Below are positions 33,511 to 46,082 of a stretch of DNA of 64,000 nt, piece by piece. Source of the DNA: Diplolepis rosae (lineage: Eukaryota; Arthropoda; Insecta; Hymenoptera; Diplolepididae); assembly GCA_030998225.1 (NCBI GenBank), contig JAPYXD010000715.1:3534001-3598000 (forward strand). The letters are read 5' to 3'. The notes beneath the pieces are model-generated. The model saw only the letters and a program-made list of their open reading frames with translations. It had not been told where the DNA came from and did not search any database. Within the stretch, counting starts at the first letter, position 1. Each line of letters starts with the position of its first letter. The position numbers and the translations under genes are program-made.

Positions 33511-35482
33511 TCAGCGGACTTTAAATCTTTTTCTAACTTTCCAATAGTTTCTTTTTATTTCAGCAGCTGCTTGAGCAGCTTTTTCTTGCGCAATTCTTTT
33601 CTGCTCTTCTAAATAAGCTTGATATGATCTGTAAGCACCCTGTGCCAGATTATGCAATTCAGGTACTATGGGTACTCTGTACACCATTTGTTCATATTTT
33701 TTAAAAGTATCGGTAATTGCTAACTTGGCATTCAGCGTTCTTTCTGTCATACTGGACTCATCTTCAGTTAAAAGTTGCAAGCATTTTGAAAATCACCTCT
33801 CTACGTCAGCGTTACTCTTTTTAACAGACGGTGCCTTGGAATTGCCTGATCCTGAAGTGTGAATATATTATTCCAATAAGAGTCGATTCTCTCATCTTTA
33901 TTCAGCGAAAATTTAATTGTTTCATCAAATTGTAGGAGTCGCCATTCACAAGATAAAATATCAACATCTAAATCATAGAGTGGCAATAATCTTGCAATCT
34001 TTGAGATGTAAGTTTTGCTTTCGGGGTTTCTGATATTTTCAGGGGAGAGACACTAAAAATATTTCAGATTTTCGAAGGAAGGAATCTTTTTAGTTACATG
34101 TTTAATAGCGCTCACGTAAAATGGTTCTAATAAGAAATTAATATCTTGCGGGCTCTCAAATAATTTTGATTCTAGAACCGGCTGTTTTACAACATTCGAT
34201 AAAAGAATGGTAAGAAGAACTTTTAATTGCACATACAATACGTGTATAAGCGGTTCTTCCTTTTGCATGATCAAATTGAATTCAGTAGTAAAGATTTTCG
34301 CAGTTTTTAGTTTTTCTTTTCTAATGTAGTAGGTTCGTTATTCGGAACATACTTTCAAAAGTATTCCTCCAGAGCAGGAATTTAGTCTATCATTCTTTCT
34401 GAAGCTGGTCCTACAGTGAGCCACCTAGTGCTAGCATGTTTTATAAACTTGTGAGGAGGTAATCCTAACTTCTCCTGAATCGACTCAAAAATTTCACATC
34501 ACGCATTCCTATTGTGAAAATAGTGGTATACTTTTACAATAAAATCAGAGGGGTCTAATGACAACTTATCACAACCTCTTAGATATGCATTATGAACAAT
34601 GTGTATGTCACAAGTACCTAAATCAATTAAAGGTTTAAATTTCAATGTTTTCAATTTCTCTTGGAATAAACTTAAAACGGTCTTGTTAACGTTGGGCCCG
34701 CCACACCCCAAAGCTAATACCTTTTTAAATGACAAACCGTTTGAATCTAATGCCTTCTTCAGAGAATCAAATAAAATTCGTCCCGTTGCTTTCCCTAATA
34801 AATAAGTGACCAAATGCTTGCATACTATCATATTTTCAGTACGAGACCAAAATCTAATCCTGATTTGTAGTTCTTTTTTACTTTTCACGTTACTGATGTC
34901 ATCAAAAAGCAAGGAAAAAAGTACGTCACTATACTGAACATCATCAAGCATTTGCCTATGAATATAAGGCCCTAAAGCTTCTGTAATCAGGTATTGTTTT
35001 GCTAGGCAATAAAGAAAATTGCTTTGGAAAACCATTTGGAAACATTACTTGGAAAAGTTCTTTTTTTCCGGAACACGATGCGACAGAGCTGCAACTCGTA
35101 ACTGTTTCTAAACACCAAAGAAGCTCAGCTTTCACAGCAGCTGCCTTTGGATTACAAATAGTAATATTAGTTTTTATCTGATTACTTGATGTTGAAGGTA
35201 CTGCAGTAATGCAGTTGTCGTTGACGACTGGAGAACTGTTAACTCACATGAAGACGTTTGGGGTGGTAAATCAGCAATTGATCCGGATGGTACAGAAGAT
35301 ATGCTTAGCAGTGTTTGTCCTGGATTCAGGTTGACCTTCCATAAATTGATAATGTGTTGTTTTGTTTTTGCATGTTGCGTCAGTCTATCAAATCCTTTAT
35401 ATATCTTGAAAGATGAATTTGGACAAATCAAGCAGATTAATAATAACCATCTGTCTTTAAATTCTATATTTTGTTTTGGCAT
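33511..35482 (-). pseudogene. hAT-like transposase relic with BED-type zinc finger
   Basis: Read on the minus strand. The N-terminus (35482) has a zinc-finger-like CLIC followed by H-x5-H (HAKTKQH). Then comes a catalytic-core-like region (35035-34499) with FDDISNVKSKKELQIRIRFW, LGCGGPNVNKT and LGTCDIHIVHNAYLRG. Next is an HASTRWLTVGPASER-type stretch near 34430, and the C-terminal TEDESSMTERTLNAKLAI (33780-33720). The pieces lie in different frames with stops between them, so the gene is dead. No terminal inverted repeats were found around it. The hAT label rests on the order of these motifs. Confidence 0.75.
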
Positions 35483-36496
35483 CTTTGGTTCTGGAGACTG
35501 AATAAAACATAATTTTTACAAAAAATGAAGATTATCAACAATACAAAAAAAATTAAATGATTCAAAATATTATTGATTTATATATTATAAAAATTAGTAT
35601 TATTAATTAATTAAAGTCATTTACACTTTTCGATGACAAGTGATATGAAAATCCACTTTAAAAACGAAAATAATTTTTAACTAGATTGAATTTTAGAAAT
35701 ATCGAAGTCTGAATTGATTAAACGTATAATTAGTACTATTATTATTATTTAACAGAGAAAGGATTATATTGGATTTAAGGATTTTATTATTTATTTTATT
35801 TATTTATCCTCATAATAATAAATTTGGTATATTTTAATTGACAGTTCGAAAATAGTAAAAAAAGCAAATTTAACAATATTTAAAAGTTGTAAAATTTTTT
35901 TAGGATTCACGAAATGATGGTGAGTTTCTCTGATTGCAAGTGAAATTAAATTAATTTTGTGGAAAATGTGATTAATATTATAAAATAAAACTTCCATGAA
36001 TCAAATTCTAGAAAAATGTTTCTGATTTAAAGAATCTAAAAATCCGACGTCCTTATGCAAGTAAATTTAGTATTCACGAAATTTGAAGAAGAAAAAATCA
36101 CGAGTTACATATATCGATTACGAATAACTCTCACTCACAAACAATTTAAATTTAAAACTGAAAACCGAGCTGAAGACTGATGAAGACGTGAGTAAAAGAA
36201 CCATAACCTAAAGCGTGTTTACAAATTGAATTTTGCTGTAGAGCGTACATAAAACATGAAAAATACGTAATTACATGTCGATTATTATATAAATTTAGAT
36301 ATTATGAAAGTACTGCGAGTAAATAATGTGATCAACTTACCTAGATTTTCCAGTGCTTCATGTAAAACCTCGTGTAATTACGAGTCGCTGGACACTTGCA
36401 CGTGTTGTTTAATTTAAAGTTTTAACCGTTTACACTTCTAATATTCTAGCCGTGGTAGTTGCCGGTATGCGATCCGACTCAACACCTAACATTAAC
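35483..36496. other. Gap without recognisable gene
   Basis: AT-rich sequence with no supported ORF, RNA gene or inverted repeat. It ends at the target duplication of the LINE that begins at 36509. Confidence 0.4.
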
Positions 36497-36571
36497 ATTT
36501 CGTTCGTCCAGTACGGTTCGAGAAGTCGTAAGAGTTAAACAAACTCGCTTTCTAAAGTGGTTAGCTACAGC

Positions 36572-37432
36572 ATGTTACCGACAAAGAACCAAGCAATATT
36601 GATCGACACTGTTGACGGGATAGAGCTGAAAGCGTACATTAAAGCAATAGCAACAAAAACGTTACCAACTAACATCGTTGCCGCATCGAAAATTTCTCAG
36701 AATAGATTCTGTTGCTATACAGCAAACCATGCAAAAGTCTCAGATAACCGAAAGCGAGTTAATGAAGGATAACAAGCCCGATGATTCCGAAAATAGCGCG
36801 TCCCAAATTGTAAACAGAGTTATAGAGGATTGTGAAATTGCCAAGGTATCGCCAGGTAACCACGTAGACAATTTGAAAGACAGACCTTTACAATTCAACG
36901 GTATAGATTTATTCCAAAAACCTTGCAAAGCTAATACCGCCAATTTAAACAAGCGTGCGGCTCCTTCAAGCACTACATCTAATGATAGCACATTGCAGAA
37001 TGTTGACAACACGGCTGTAAATGTAAAGAAACCACACCAGAAAACAAAAGTTTCAGCGCCTAGAGTAACACCTCCCACCCTCCAGTCACAGATCGACGGA
37101 GCTGCCTCTCTTATTCCAGAGACGACAGCGGCAACTTTCCAATAACTACCGATGAATTTTACAAGTTTATGGCTGAAACATACAGCTGCTCCTATAATAA
37201 AGTTTCTGAATTAGCTGAAAAGTACACTACAAATAAAAATGCTATTGGTATAATGGTTGCAGAATTCCGTAAATACATTGTTGGAAAAACACTTAAAACT
37301 AGATTCACTAATGTCGCAAAACAACTGTGCCCTGAGGGAGATGGAGTAATAGACACTGATATGGACATTGATAAAGAGGCATCGTACACGACTGCTGAAA
37401 GCCAAGAAGAAATAGAAAAGCAAATAGATTGA
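36572..37432 (+). pseudogene. LINE ORF1, frameshifted
   Basis: The start at 36572 (MLPTKNQAILIDTVDGIELKA) is followed by VAASKISQNRFCCY, a pattern common in LINE gag-like ORF1. The frame then shifts near 36720 into a Ser/Thr/Asn-rich linker (to 37145) and again into a C-terminal block (37169-37432). No CCHC knuckle is visible, so any RNA-binding part is lost or atypical. The boundaries of the original ORF are inferred. Confidence 0.65.
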
Positions 37433-37517
37433 GCTGACCGATTATTACATATATCTTCTCTATATTAGTAACTACCTACTTATATTTTTGAATACTTACT
37501 ACTTATATAATTTAATC

Positions 37518-40500
37518 ATGAGTTTTGATAATATCTCAAACGTTAAATTCCATTCTAGTCAATTGCGAATTGTATTTTGGAATGCCAGAAGCGTATGTAA
37601 TGAAATTGAAGAAATACAAAAAATGATACAAGAATTTGACATTTTGATCTGTGTAGAGTCTTGGCTTAATGAAAATATTAATTTTCAATTTGCTGGGTTT
37701 AATACATTTCGGAAAGACAGAATACATACTGGCGGCGGAAGAATTGTCTTCTTAATCCGTAAAAATTATAATTATACTGAAATTAAAAATTTATTTAATG
37801 ATAATCCTTTTGCGGAATTGTATGGAATCGAAAATCAAAAATTTACGAGATTCAGTATCTATTATTGCTTGTTATAAACTACCCAAAATTCACCTAAATG
37901 ATAAAGAATGGTGCTCTATTGTGAGTAACACGAAATTGAAACATAGGTGTATCTTCTTGGGTGATTTTAATTCGCATAATGAGGCCTGGAATTGCGCTGA
38001 TATGGATTCAAACGATGTAAGCCTGCTCGAACAAACAGAGAAACTAAATCTTTTTTTACACAACTCAAACACCCATACGCGATTCAACGTTGCTACAAAT
38101 TACAAGTCCAACATTGATCTCATTTTCTCAACGATTGATATTGCGCATCTTCTTATGGTCAAAGTCTCTGACGACTCGCGTGGCTCTGATCACTTCCCAA
38201 TTCATATTGAGTACGACACTGAAAAAACGGTCTATAACAAACTTTCCTTTAAAATACAGTCACAACGCACCAATTGGGATCAAATTACTAAGCAACATAA
38301 CGATGACTATAATAAATTTTTAAGCTGTGAATATGATGCACCAAATCCTTTACAAAAATATGACTTATTGATTGAAACAGTAAAACAAACAATAGTAAAG
38401 AGGTTGATACAAGCAGCTTATAAAAAATGGGAATACACACACAACCCCAGTGATCTGATAGAATATAAAAAAAGGCGAGCAATAGCAAAAAAAACTTTCA
38501 AAGATAAAAAAAAGAATGCTTCTATAAATTTGCTGAGTCTCCCAATATAAAAACTAGTTCGAAGTATACATGAACTACATCGAAAGTCTTCAAAAATAAA
38601 TGGATAAAGATTAACCCTCAAAGCCGCGACGAATACTTGCAGAAAAATTATAAGATATAATCTGCCCTTAGCAATCTTTGCCCCAAATGGGTTCCTAGTG
38701 ACCCTGAAAATATCCCTGAAGCTTGTGATAATTTATTATTTGATGAACCCTTCAGCTACATTGAATTTAATACGGCTCTTGACTCCAGAGGGAATAAATC
38801 TGCCCCGGGCATGGACGGAATTAACTATTAAGTACTGCAAAACCTACCGATTAAATATCACTTATTATTACTTGACATTTTGAATGAAATGTATGCTAAG
38901 GATATTTATCCTGATAGTTGGACAAATACTTACATTCACTTCGTCGAAAAACCTGGTGGCAAAGGACTTCGCCCACTTGCTCTTACCTTCTGTATCTGCA
39001 AAGTCTTCGAGCTTATGCTTTCCTACAGGATGCGATGGTGGTTTAAGAATAATAAAGTTTTACCGAAAAGCCGAACAGGGTTCCGTAAAGGTATGTCATG
39101 TGCGGACAACCTTGCTACATTTAAGATTAATGTAGAAAATGCCCTTAGAAACGGTAAACAGGTTATGGCAATCTTCTTGGATGTTAGTAATGCCTTTAAT
39201 GACGTCCATAGCCACATAATCTTAGAAGTACTGGCGAATGCTGGCTGTTCCAATACAATACTAAAGTTTGCTAAGTTCCTTACTTACCATAGACAAATCT
39301 TTTCTGAAATCAATCTTGAATTTCCGAAACACATCTATAAAGGAGTACCGCAAGGAGGCGTATTGAGCCCTTTGTTCTATATTTTGTATGTATGCGGTAT
39401 CTTCGATGATCTTGACCCCAATATTAAAAACTTGTAATTTGACGACGACGTTCTACTGTATATTGAAACTGATGAGCCCGACAACGCCAAAATAATCCTG
39501 GAAAATGCGTTAACCCTAATCGTTGGAAAATTGAGATCAGTCGGGTTGGATGTCTCTTCACAAAAAACCAGCTACTTGCATTTCAACAATGACGGAATAT
39601 TGCCAGGTGAATCCGAGATAGTTATAGCTGACACAAATTTGCTATCGGTTGAATCAGTCAAATTTTTAGGAATTTACTACGACTACAAATTAACTTTCGA
39701 AAGACACTTACGATATGTTCAAGAGAAGGCTAATAGAGCTTTAAACATTGTTAAATTCTTAAGAGGTACGTGGTGGGGAGCTCACCCGTCTACCCTGATC
39801 ACTTTTTATAAAAGTTTTGTAAGATCAACAATTGATTACGGTTCGTTTATTTATTACCCTGTACAAAAATCAATGAAAGATAAATTGGAACGGATTCAGT
39901 TCTCAGCTATTCGCATGGCACTTGGATTAAGAATGAGCACCCCTACCAACGTACTCCTTGGTGAATCCAAATTGATCATGTTAAAACACCGAACGAAGAT
40001 GCTATGCGTGAATTTTCTTCTAAAGGCTGTAAGCGTTAAGCACTCTATTTCACATGAAACTATTAAAAAATATTTACCGAACATAATACACGACAGAAGG
40101 AAAAAAATTAAATTACTAAATGAATGTATCTTGAGAGTCATCGGTATTCAACATCTTACAGATTCCGACTCTCTTCCTTCGTTGTACAACTATGATCACG
40201 ATGTTATGAAAACTCCAATTCCCACCAATTTTGATATTGGAAAAAAGTTACAAAAATGTTCTAATCCTAATGAAATGTTTAATCAAATATTCAATTGTTC
40301 TGGCTCTTTAAAATTATTTACTGACGGCAGCAAAAGCGATGCTGGCTTATCTGTCGGAAGCGCTTGCGTCTGCTCAGAGCTTAATGTCATACATACTAGA
40401 AGTATAATTTGTAAAGCCTCTGTTTATACAGCTGAATGCATGGTCATATCGGACGCTTTAGACATTGCCCTAAACAACAACGATCGAAACATTAATATTT

Positions 40501-40934
40501 TCACCGACTCGCTAAGTGTAGTACAAACTTTGAGATATCCTAAAAATAAAGTTGATTGCAATCGGTACGTACTTAAAATACGTAATAAATTATATGCAAA
40601 GGTAACCGCTAAAATAATATTGAATCAAGGTAGCATTCAAGGGCAGTATTATTTTCAAAATTACTACCAACAATCTGCTAAGCCTTGGTTTTTAAGACAA
40701 TCTCTCACTCTCAGTCGCGAACATATTGTCACAGTGTGTAGATGCAGGAGCAATCACTATAATTTAAATGCATCCCTGTACAAGATAAACGTGATCGAGA
40801 GTCCGAGCTGTGAGTGTCTATGCGAGGTACAGGATCTGAATCACATTTTATGGCAATGTCCACTGTACGAAATCCAAAGAAAATGGTTGATAAGTGCCTT
40901 GGCCAAAAAAAATGTACCCTCCGTTCGACATTAA
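37518..40934 (+). pseudogene. LINE ORF2: endonuclease, RT, RNase H, Cys/His tail; broken
   Basis: The start at 37518 (MSFDNISN) leads to endonuclease motifs FWNARSV, CVESWL, then after a frameshift near 37800 FLGDFNSHNEAWN and SDHFPIH. RT motifs are GLRPLALTFCICKVFE, FLDVSNAFNDV, YKGVPQGGVLSP and FDDDVLLYI; a TAA sits directly before FDDD (39435-39437), where the usual box is FADD. RNase H (LFTDGSKSDAG, AECMVISDAL, FTDSLSVVQ) lies at about 40310-40530. The tail has CECLCEVQDLNHILWQC. Frame changes also occur around 38550-38880. Confidence 0.9.
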
Positions 40935-41429
40935 ATCGTTCCTAAGCTTGCCAGAAATCAATGTCATGCGTTTAGTTCTTAAGTTTACCAAAAAATGTAA
41001 TATAAAATTGTAATATCTATAATGTGTACGTATAGTTTGTTCATACACATACGTACTTCTCCATGTATTGATTTATTTATTTTGTTTTTTTTCCTTTATC
41101 TTCCTATGTAGCTAAATAACCTTGTAAAAAGAGTTAATAAAGCTTAAATAAAAAAAAAATAAAAAAATTTCGTTCGTCGCCAATGTTATTGACTGAGGCA
41201 ATACGTACATCAACCAATCATAATTTCTTGAATAAAAGCGCTCGAAATTTATATATTATGCAATGACAGTTTCAAAATACGGAGGTCATTAAAAGAATGC
41301 AACGTTAGTATATCTCGATTTTATACAAATTTTAAAAAATTCACACTTATAGCTGAAAAAAAAGGTACCTTAGGGACCAAATCTTGAAAATAGGGGACTT
41401 TAGGGACCTCAACTGAATAGTGGACAATA

Positions 41430-42330
41430 CACGGAAAAAATTTGTCGCTTAAAATTTAACAGACTATTCGAAGAGTCGTGGACAGAAAGTAAAATCGGAG
41501 AAAGTCTTGTAAGGTTTCAATGACTTTTAGGAAATAGTAGAAAAAAGTCGACTAACTTTTAGAAAACCAGGTCGAAGAAAAAAAGTCGCGTATTTACTAT
41601 TATAAAAGTATTTTAAACACTAACTGATCTTTTCTAAGAAGTAATGAAAAGTTTCATAATCTTTGGATTCATTTGTCATAGATTTTAAAAGACTATCGAA
41701 TAATTTGAAATGAAAGTAATTCAAACAAATAGTTTTGTAAATTGTATTCTAAAGTCCATCAGATTTTATATGCCATCTTCTAAAATTTCTTCGACAGTCG
41801 CAAAAAGCGATGCGCAGAAACGTAATTCGTAGCATCGCACAGCAGACAATGCAGCTCAGCTTTATGTTTTTGTAATAATTTTGGTTAGATATACATAAAG
41901 CTGAGCTGCATTGTCTGCTGTGCGATGCTACGAATTACGTTTCTGCGCATCGCTTTTTGCGACTGTCGGAGAAATTTTAGAAGACGGCATATAAAATCTG
42001 ATGGACTTTAGAATACAATTTACAAAACTATTTGTTTGAATTACTTTCATTTCAAATTATTCGATAGTCTTTTAAAATCTATGACAAATGAATCCAAAGA
42101 TTATGAAACTTTTCATTACTTCTTAGAAAAGATCAGTTAGTGTTTAAAATACTTTTATAATAGTAAATACGCGACTTTTTTTCTTCGACCTGGTTTTCTA
42201 AAAGTTAGTCGACTTTTTCCTACTATTTCCTAAAAGTCATTGAAACCTTACAAGACTTTCTCCGATTTTACTTTCTGTCCACGACTCTTCGAATGGTCTG
42301 TTAAATTTTAAGCGACAAATTTTTTCCGTG
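41430..42330. mobile_element. 901-bp near-perfect palindromic MITE, TA-flanked
   Basis: Arms of about 435 bp begin CACGGAAAAAATTTGTCGC and are almost exact reverse complements. They are separated by a loop of only about 25 bases (around 41867-41892). TA borders both tips (41428-41429, 42331-42332). No ORF. The high arm identity suggests a young or gene-converted copy. The end sequence is akin to the CACTGAGAAAAA family. Confidence 0.92.
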
Positions 42331-42332
42331 TA

Positions 42333-42677
42333 GGGGATATAGGGACTGGTCTGTGAGGCCTGTTAAATTCATTTCATGAAAATTTAAACAACAAAAGTCT
42401 TGATAAGTGTATTACATAAAATTTGAAAAATCTACACAGGATTCAGATTGCACATAATTTTATTAGGGACAATAATAATTTGGAAATCGTAATAACAATA
42501 AATTTCTAGCACATAACTCTAATGTAAATCAACTAAAAAACTAGTATATATTAGTGTCTGAATGCTACTGAAGATATAGATGCAAGTACATATGTAGTAT
42601 AAAATTACAAAGGATTATTTATGAAAATTAGTTTGAATTCAGTTCCAAAGTGTTGAATATTCTGTATATTTTTCCCT
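42333..42677. other. Short gap, no gene
   Basis: AT-rich host or old repeat sequence between the palindrome and the R1-like LINE. No supported feature. Confidence 0.4.
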
Positions 42678-42688
42678 GGAAATACTGA

Positions 42689-42722
<34 letters not shown>

Positions 42723-43098
42723 GTGAGGAGGAAAAATGGCAAAATCTTTTATAGACGTTGTACAGGACTCTCCTAGGACGGGTCTAGGCATACCTGTTAA
42801 AACCAAAATACCCCCTCTCTCGAACCAATACACCACCCGCGGAACCGCCTTTCGGCTTTAAACTTCACGGGTGGATGGTTTCATTATAGTCGCGTACGAC
42901 TTTTCCGTCATCCGTTCGCTCGGAACCTACATCCGCGGCCACACGCCCACTAGGCAAACCGACTAGCCGCGCCACCCAGGGGAGAAAACATACAGATTCC
43001 ACCCCCGAACGACGCGGACAGCCAAGTCTACCCGAGACGCAGGGCCGCGGGTGCAGGCCCCGATGCGATTTCTACTGGCCCTCCCCGTTGTTTCGCTC

Positions 43099-46082
43099 TC
43101 AACGCCCATCAAGTTCTCTCGTCTTCATCACAAGTGTGACGAATGACTCGATGAGCGTCCAGAAGTCCATCGGGAAATCGCAGTAGCAACACGTCCCGTC
43201 GTCTCTCTTCTTAAAGCGCCTCAGGTACGCGTTGAAACAGCCATGGCCCGAGAGCGCTTGCGCCAAATAAAAGCCGACTTCCCCGTGCTTTCTACTCAGC
43301 CAGGTGGCGAGCTCCGGGATTAGACGGTGTGTCCATCTCCCTGTCTGCTCACCATGCCATCTCATCTGCCACTTCTCGACGAATCTGCACCTTCCATCTT
43401 TGCGGACTGCCTCCTTTGCGCGAGCGTTTTCCTGCAGGTCGGCGCAGGTAAGCTCCTTACCAAACTGAAAGGTCTCCAGCCTTTCCTCCGCCAATAAATC
43501 TATTGGTGGGACGCTCGCCAGGACCAACACAGCGCTCGTCGAGATAGTTCCATATGCTGAAACTATTCTCAGCGCGACAAGTCTCTGCGCCGAGATCACC
43601 CTCTTCTGGATAGCATGGTTTTGCAAGACATTGGCCCAGACTGGAGCTGCATAAAGCAGCTTTGAATGGACCACGCTCGCCACCAATCTTCTTTTCGCTT
43701 CCCTGGGTCCACCAATGTTTGGCATAAGCCGAGCCAAGCTTGCTCCACATTGGATGGCTTTGGCAGCTGCGATCTTTAGGTGTTCGCCAAAGCTAAGCCT
43801 ACGATCCAGCTGCACCCCCAGGTACTTAATGCTAGTTTTCCACTCGACTTCATGCTCTCCGAGAACGATCCTCGGATATTGGAAGGATCTCCTGTCCGTA
43901 ACGAGCAAAGCCTCGGTTTTCTCAGGGGCCATTTTAAGGCCTCTGCCATCCAACCAACGCTTTGCTCGCCACAGACTTTCATTGATCCTCAGCTCTAGGA
44001 TTCTGACGTCGTCAGCGGCGCACACGACAAGTGCGTCATCCGCGAAGCCGACGATGCTCGTTCCAGCAGGCAGGTCCATGCGCAGGAAGTCATCATACAT
44101 GATGTTCCAAACGAGTGGACCCACCCGCGACCCTTGAGGAGCGCCACATGTCATCTATTCTTTGAGAGACCATTTTTCGCCCTCGTATATCACCCACCTG
44201 TCGCTCAGATAGTCATCCATCATTCGCAACAGGTAGTCTGGAACATTTTTCCGCATCATCGCCTCGATGCAGATGTCCCATCTCGCGGTATTGAACGCAT
44301 TGCGTATGTCAATGCTAATCAACGCACAGAGTCCCTTACGCTTACCAGTTCCTTTTCTTGCATTTGTGGCGATGTTAACCACAGCTTGGATGGCGTCCAC
44401 AGTGGATCTGCCTTTCCTGAATCCGAACTGGCTTTCCGAGAGCCCGTTCTCCCCGACCAAGAGAGCCTGAAGCCGTTGTAGAATCAACTCCTCCAGAAGC
44501 TTCCCCATCGTATCCAATAAGCATATTGGTCTATACGACGAGGCAACCCCTAGAGGTTTGTTGCCCTTCCTCAGCAGGACCAACCTCTGCTTCTTCCAAT
44601 CTGCGAAGAACCTCCCATCCCGAAGACAGGAGTTAAAGGCTTCTAGGAGGATCTCCGGGTATGCCCCGATCACCTCTTCGAGGATCTCGTTCGGCACCCC
44701 ATCGATCTCTTCGAGAGTGAAGAGTTCTTCGCGCCGGACCACGCAGGAACTTCGGTCCTGTCTTTGGAACGGCTCCACGTGTGGAAACAAGCTTCGCACA
44801 ATGTACTTGACTCGATCGGGATTATCCAGGCCCGGGGTCTTTCTTCTAGTCACCAATCTCTTGGTGACTATTTTGAAGGCGAGACCCCATGGATCCTTCT
44901 CGACTTCACCGATCATGTCTTTCCAGCATTGAAGTCGGCTTTTCTTTATGCCTCGCCTCAAAGCTGTTTTTGCCCCTTTCCATGCCTCGTGCAACGTAGC
45001 ATCCCCCTTTGAACGGGTGAATTTTCGCCGCGCTGCGAGGCATTCTCGACGTAGGGCTGCCAACTGGTCGTTCCACCAGTACATCGAACCCCTGGCTTGC
45101 CTGTGCTTACGGCGAGGCATCGAGTAGTCACAAGCCGCGACCACCTTCTGCCTCACTGAGCGCACAGCAGCTTCGTACCACCCAGCAGGGCAGACCCAAC
45201 CAAGCTCATCGATGAGCCTGGTTTCTTCAAGGTGTTCGCGAAGTCTTTCCCTACTGAGTCGTCTCGTGTTCCAGGAGGGGCTCCTTCCTTCGCCGCCCCT
45301 ACCCTTTTCCGCCGCCCCTACCCTTTTCCGCCGCCCCTACCCTTTTCCGCCGCTTGACACCCTTTTTCTAGACTAAATTCGATGCACCGGTGGTCACTCA
45401 AGGTTATTACCTCGAGGACCGACCAGTCGCTTATCCTTGAAGCGAGGCGAGGTGCGGCGATGGAGAGGTCAAATATTGAACCTCCCGCTCCTCGTCTGAA
45501 CGTGAAATCCCCGCCCTGATTCAGGACGATCGGGTCGTTCCTAACGACCATCTCGCCAACCAAGATTCCCCTCCTATCTAGGCGGGCCTCACCCCACTCG
45601 GGCGACTTACTGTTGAAGTCACCCCCTATGAGGGATCGCCCGATGGCCTCACTGAGGCTTTCCTCAAGGAGGAGGATCTGGGTCTCAAAGACATCGAAGG
45701 GATCGCCGGGGGAGAAGTAGCAGCTGTACACACGCACACCCGCCACCTCCACCCAAACGAACCCCGCGTCGGTCTCCAGGAAGTCCCCGACGCCCAAATC
45801 AGGGTTACAAACAAGAATGCCAGCCCTCCTTGATGCATCCTGATACCAAGCAGAGTTTTCGGACCACTTGTACTGCTCACTAATGAGCAGTACATCGGCC
45901 CCCCTCTCCCTGGCAGTCTGCATCAGGAGGTCCTGGGCATCCCTCCCCCTTCCGAGGTTGAGCTGCAGGAACTTCAATTCCTGCCTCTCAACCTCCGAAG
46001 CTCTTCCCGGAAGACCGGGCAGGAGCCGCTCCCTGACACATGGGCGACATCTTTGTCGCCCCTGTCTATGCATGTCAGGCAC
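43099..46082 (-). pseudogene. R1-like LINE ORF2: endonuclease and RT, two lesions
   Basis: The endonuclease segment (46082-45318) shows LQLNLGRGRDAQDLL, ISEQYKW, GGDFNSKSPEWG and LSDHRCIEF. A 19-bp triplication (45292-45348) shifts the frame; the downstream frame is open from there. RT (45165-43900) has LVLLRKGNK, YRPICLLDTMGK, GFRKGRSTVDA, SIDIRNAFNTA, then a TAG at 44155-44157 just before GAPQGSRVGPLVWN, and FADDALVV. The tail includes CCYCDFPMDF. The start is uncertain because ORF2 overlaps the ORF1 end. Removing two of the three 19-bp units would realign the two frames by arithmetic. Confidence 0.9.
45292..45348 (-). repeat. 19-bp tandem triplication inside LINE ORF2
   Basis: Three perfect head-to-tail copies of GCCGCCCCTACCCTTTTCC (45292-45310, 45311-45329, 45330-45348) in the linker between endonuclease and RT. 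Two extra units add 38 bases, not a multiple of three, which accounts for the frame change. Confidence 0.95.

Larger units (their letters stand above)
36497..41178 (+). mobile_element. I-type LINE, full length with 12-bp target duplication
   Basis: The direct repeat ATTTCGTTCGTC (36497-36508 and 41167-41178) flanks the element exactly. The 5' end starts CAGTACGGTTCGAG and the 3' end is an A-rich tail (41145-41166) after AATAAAGC. ORF1 and ORF2 are both recognisable; ORF2 has endonuclease, RT, RNase H and a C-terminal Cys/His motif. RNase H places it in the I group rather than Jockey. Frameshifts and a stop make it inactive, although full-length insertion implies it was competent when it arrived. 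Confidence 0.92.

Noticed and set aside
43715..44137. Plus-strand ORFs across the R1-like LINE (43.7-47.2 kb)
   Set aside because: Antisense shadows of GC-rich ORF1 and ORF2, which have clear motifs on the minus strand.
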